Shown here: in pieces, positions 62,891 to 64,000 of the stretch
Layout: every line of letters begins with the position of its first letter
Numbering within the stretch: position 1 is the first letter of the stretch
NCBI GenBank assembly: GCA_024734555.1
Contig: JANPWX010000123.1
Span: forward strand, 328,241-392,240
DNA length: 64,000 nt
Direction: 5' to 3'
Source of the DNA: Trochalopteron elliotii
Lineage: Eukaryota > Chordata > Aves > Passeriformes > Leiothrichidae
Program-made: the position numbers and the translations under genes
Notes under the pieces: generated by a model
What the model saw: only the letters and a program-made list of their open reading frames with translations
Told to the model about the DNA's origin: nothing
Database searches by the model: none

Positions 62891-64000
62891 GTGAGTGCCC
62901 TCTGCTCTGCCATGGGGCACAGCCAGAGCTGTGCTGACCCCAGTGCAGACTGCTCCATGGATGGCAAAGGGCAGAAACTCAAAATAATTCCCTGTAAGGT
63001 TCACTGAAATTCTGGAGTGTCCATGCAGATGAATTTTGGTTTTGCAGTCATGGGTGACATGATGATAGGAGTCTTAAAATCCTTTATTCTGAAATATCAG
63101 AAATATCTGAAATATCTGCATTTTAGGCAGTTCTCTTGTGTATTTCCTAAATAATCAAACTGTTTGGTTAATGCGATACTGTAGAGAACCTTATTTCAAA
63201 ATTCACACTGTCAGTTATGGCTCCAGAATTTACAAGAGTAACAGAGAAGTTCTGTTCACATCAGCATCTTTGTCACCTGCTCAGCTGCCTCCATGACCTG
63301 GCATTTGTAAAGGGACATGGGGTTATTTTATATCTGGAAATCAGGTCCCAGGGTCTCTGGTGCTGGGTTTGAGCATCCAAAGATAGGATTTTTGTGGGAA
63401 AAGTCCTGAAATATTTTGCTATATAAGTGAATCCTCAAAGCATCTGTCGGAAAAGAAGAGAGAAAAGAAAGGCTACAGCATTTTGCCTCTGATTAAGGAG
63501 CACAGAGGTTTTAAGAGCAGTATTTTCCATGCTAGAAAAGGCAACTTTAATGTGGAGAGGGACCAGAGGATGCTCAGCCTTCCTGAATTCAAACCTTCAT
63601 GTCAATAATCATAAAGACAGCCCAGAACAAAGCCAAAAAAACCCCTGACTTGCAAGGTTTTAAAGCCATATATCTGGTTTATATCAGCTCCAGGGAGCTT
63701 CAGTGCAGCAGGGTCTGATGGGCTGGGGGATTTGTTCTTGAGGAAAAGAACATGGATCTCAAGATTCTCCCTGTTACTATTAAAGGGCTTTGAACTGTAA
63801 TCTCTTCTCAGACAAGCCTTAGAGGATGGGGGAAGGGAATGAGGGACCACCAAAAATCCAATTTTGGTCCGTTTCCAGTAAAGAACATGCAGAGATCTCT
63901 TTGGAGAAGCAGTGGAAAGAAAGCAAAACTTTTATAAAAGCTTGTACCTATCTTTGGGAAGAAGGGAAAGAAATATTCTGAAGTCAATATTCAGGCACTT
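62891..64000 (+). other. IQSEC1: IQSEC1 intron 7, 5' part
   Basis: This begins with donor GTGAGT and runs to the window edge. No exon, repeat or other feature recognised. The PH-domain exons are expected further downstream. Confidence 0.85.

Overview
This is a 64 kb window of vertebrate nuclear DNA, almost certainly from a bird and probably a songbird. It is not prokaryotic or viral. Only one protein-coding gene can be supported: IQSEC1 (BRAG2/GEP100, an ARF guanine-nucleotide exchange factor) on the + strand. The bird assignment rests on two CR1 LINE fragments and on a reverse-strand SINE near 12.3 kb that joins a tRNA-Ile-like head to a CR1-like tail, the layout of passerine TguSINE1. The low density of interspersed repeats also fits a bird.

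Layout. Bases 1-27,100 contain no recognisable exon. They are either intergenic DNA 5' of the gene or an intron of a longer IQSEC1 transcript that starts outside the window. At 27.3-28.1 kb lies a CpG island holding an alternative first coding exon (MWCLHC... N-terminus, 27604-27668), Sp1-type GC boxes, a G-quadruplex-capable tract, an 86-bp direct repeat and a GC-rich minisatellite. A consensus TATA box lies about 500 bp upstream of the start codon. Six more coding exons follow: exon 2 (43912-44191), the large exon 3 with the IQ motif (44723-45987), and exons 4-7 encoding the Sec7 domain (58638-58799, 60026-60148, 60888-61054, 62751-62890). All donors are GT, all acceptors are AG, and the phases join into one open frame of 734 codons ending at ...GKKP. 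The PH domain and C-terminus lie beyond the window.

Function. The protein is known as a GEF for ARF6 (and ARF5/ARF1). It acts at the plasma membrane and on endosomes in integrin and AMPA-receptor trafficking, with the IQ motif binding calmodulin. The catalytic glutamate finger of Sec7 is intact.

Most notable observations: (i) an upstream ATG in exon 1, in strong Kozak context, opens a frame that overlaps the IQSEC1 start and would end in exon 2; (ii) a three-copy 63-66 bp tandem repeat abuts the exon 7 acceptor, stays open in the IQSEC1 frame, and has two copies carrying acceptor-like AGs that would add exactly 35 or 56 codons to the Sec7 domain; (iii) an 86-bp promoter duplication carries donor-like sites. 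I see no convincing evidence of a wholly new biological system. Most of the rest is ordinary intronic or intergenic DNA with a few candidate conserved regulatory blocks.
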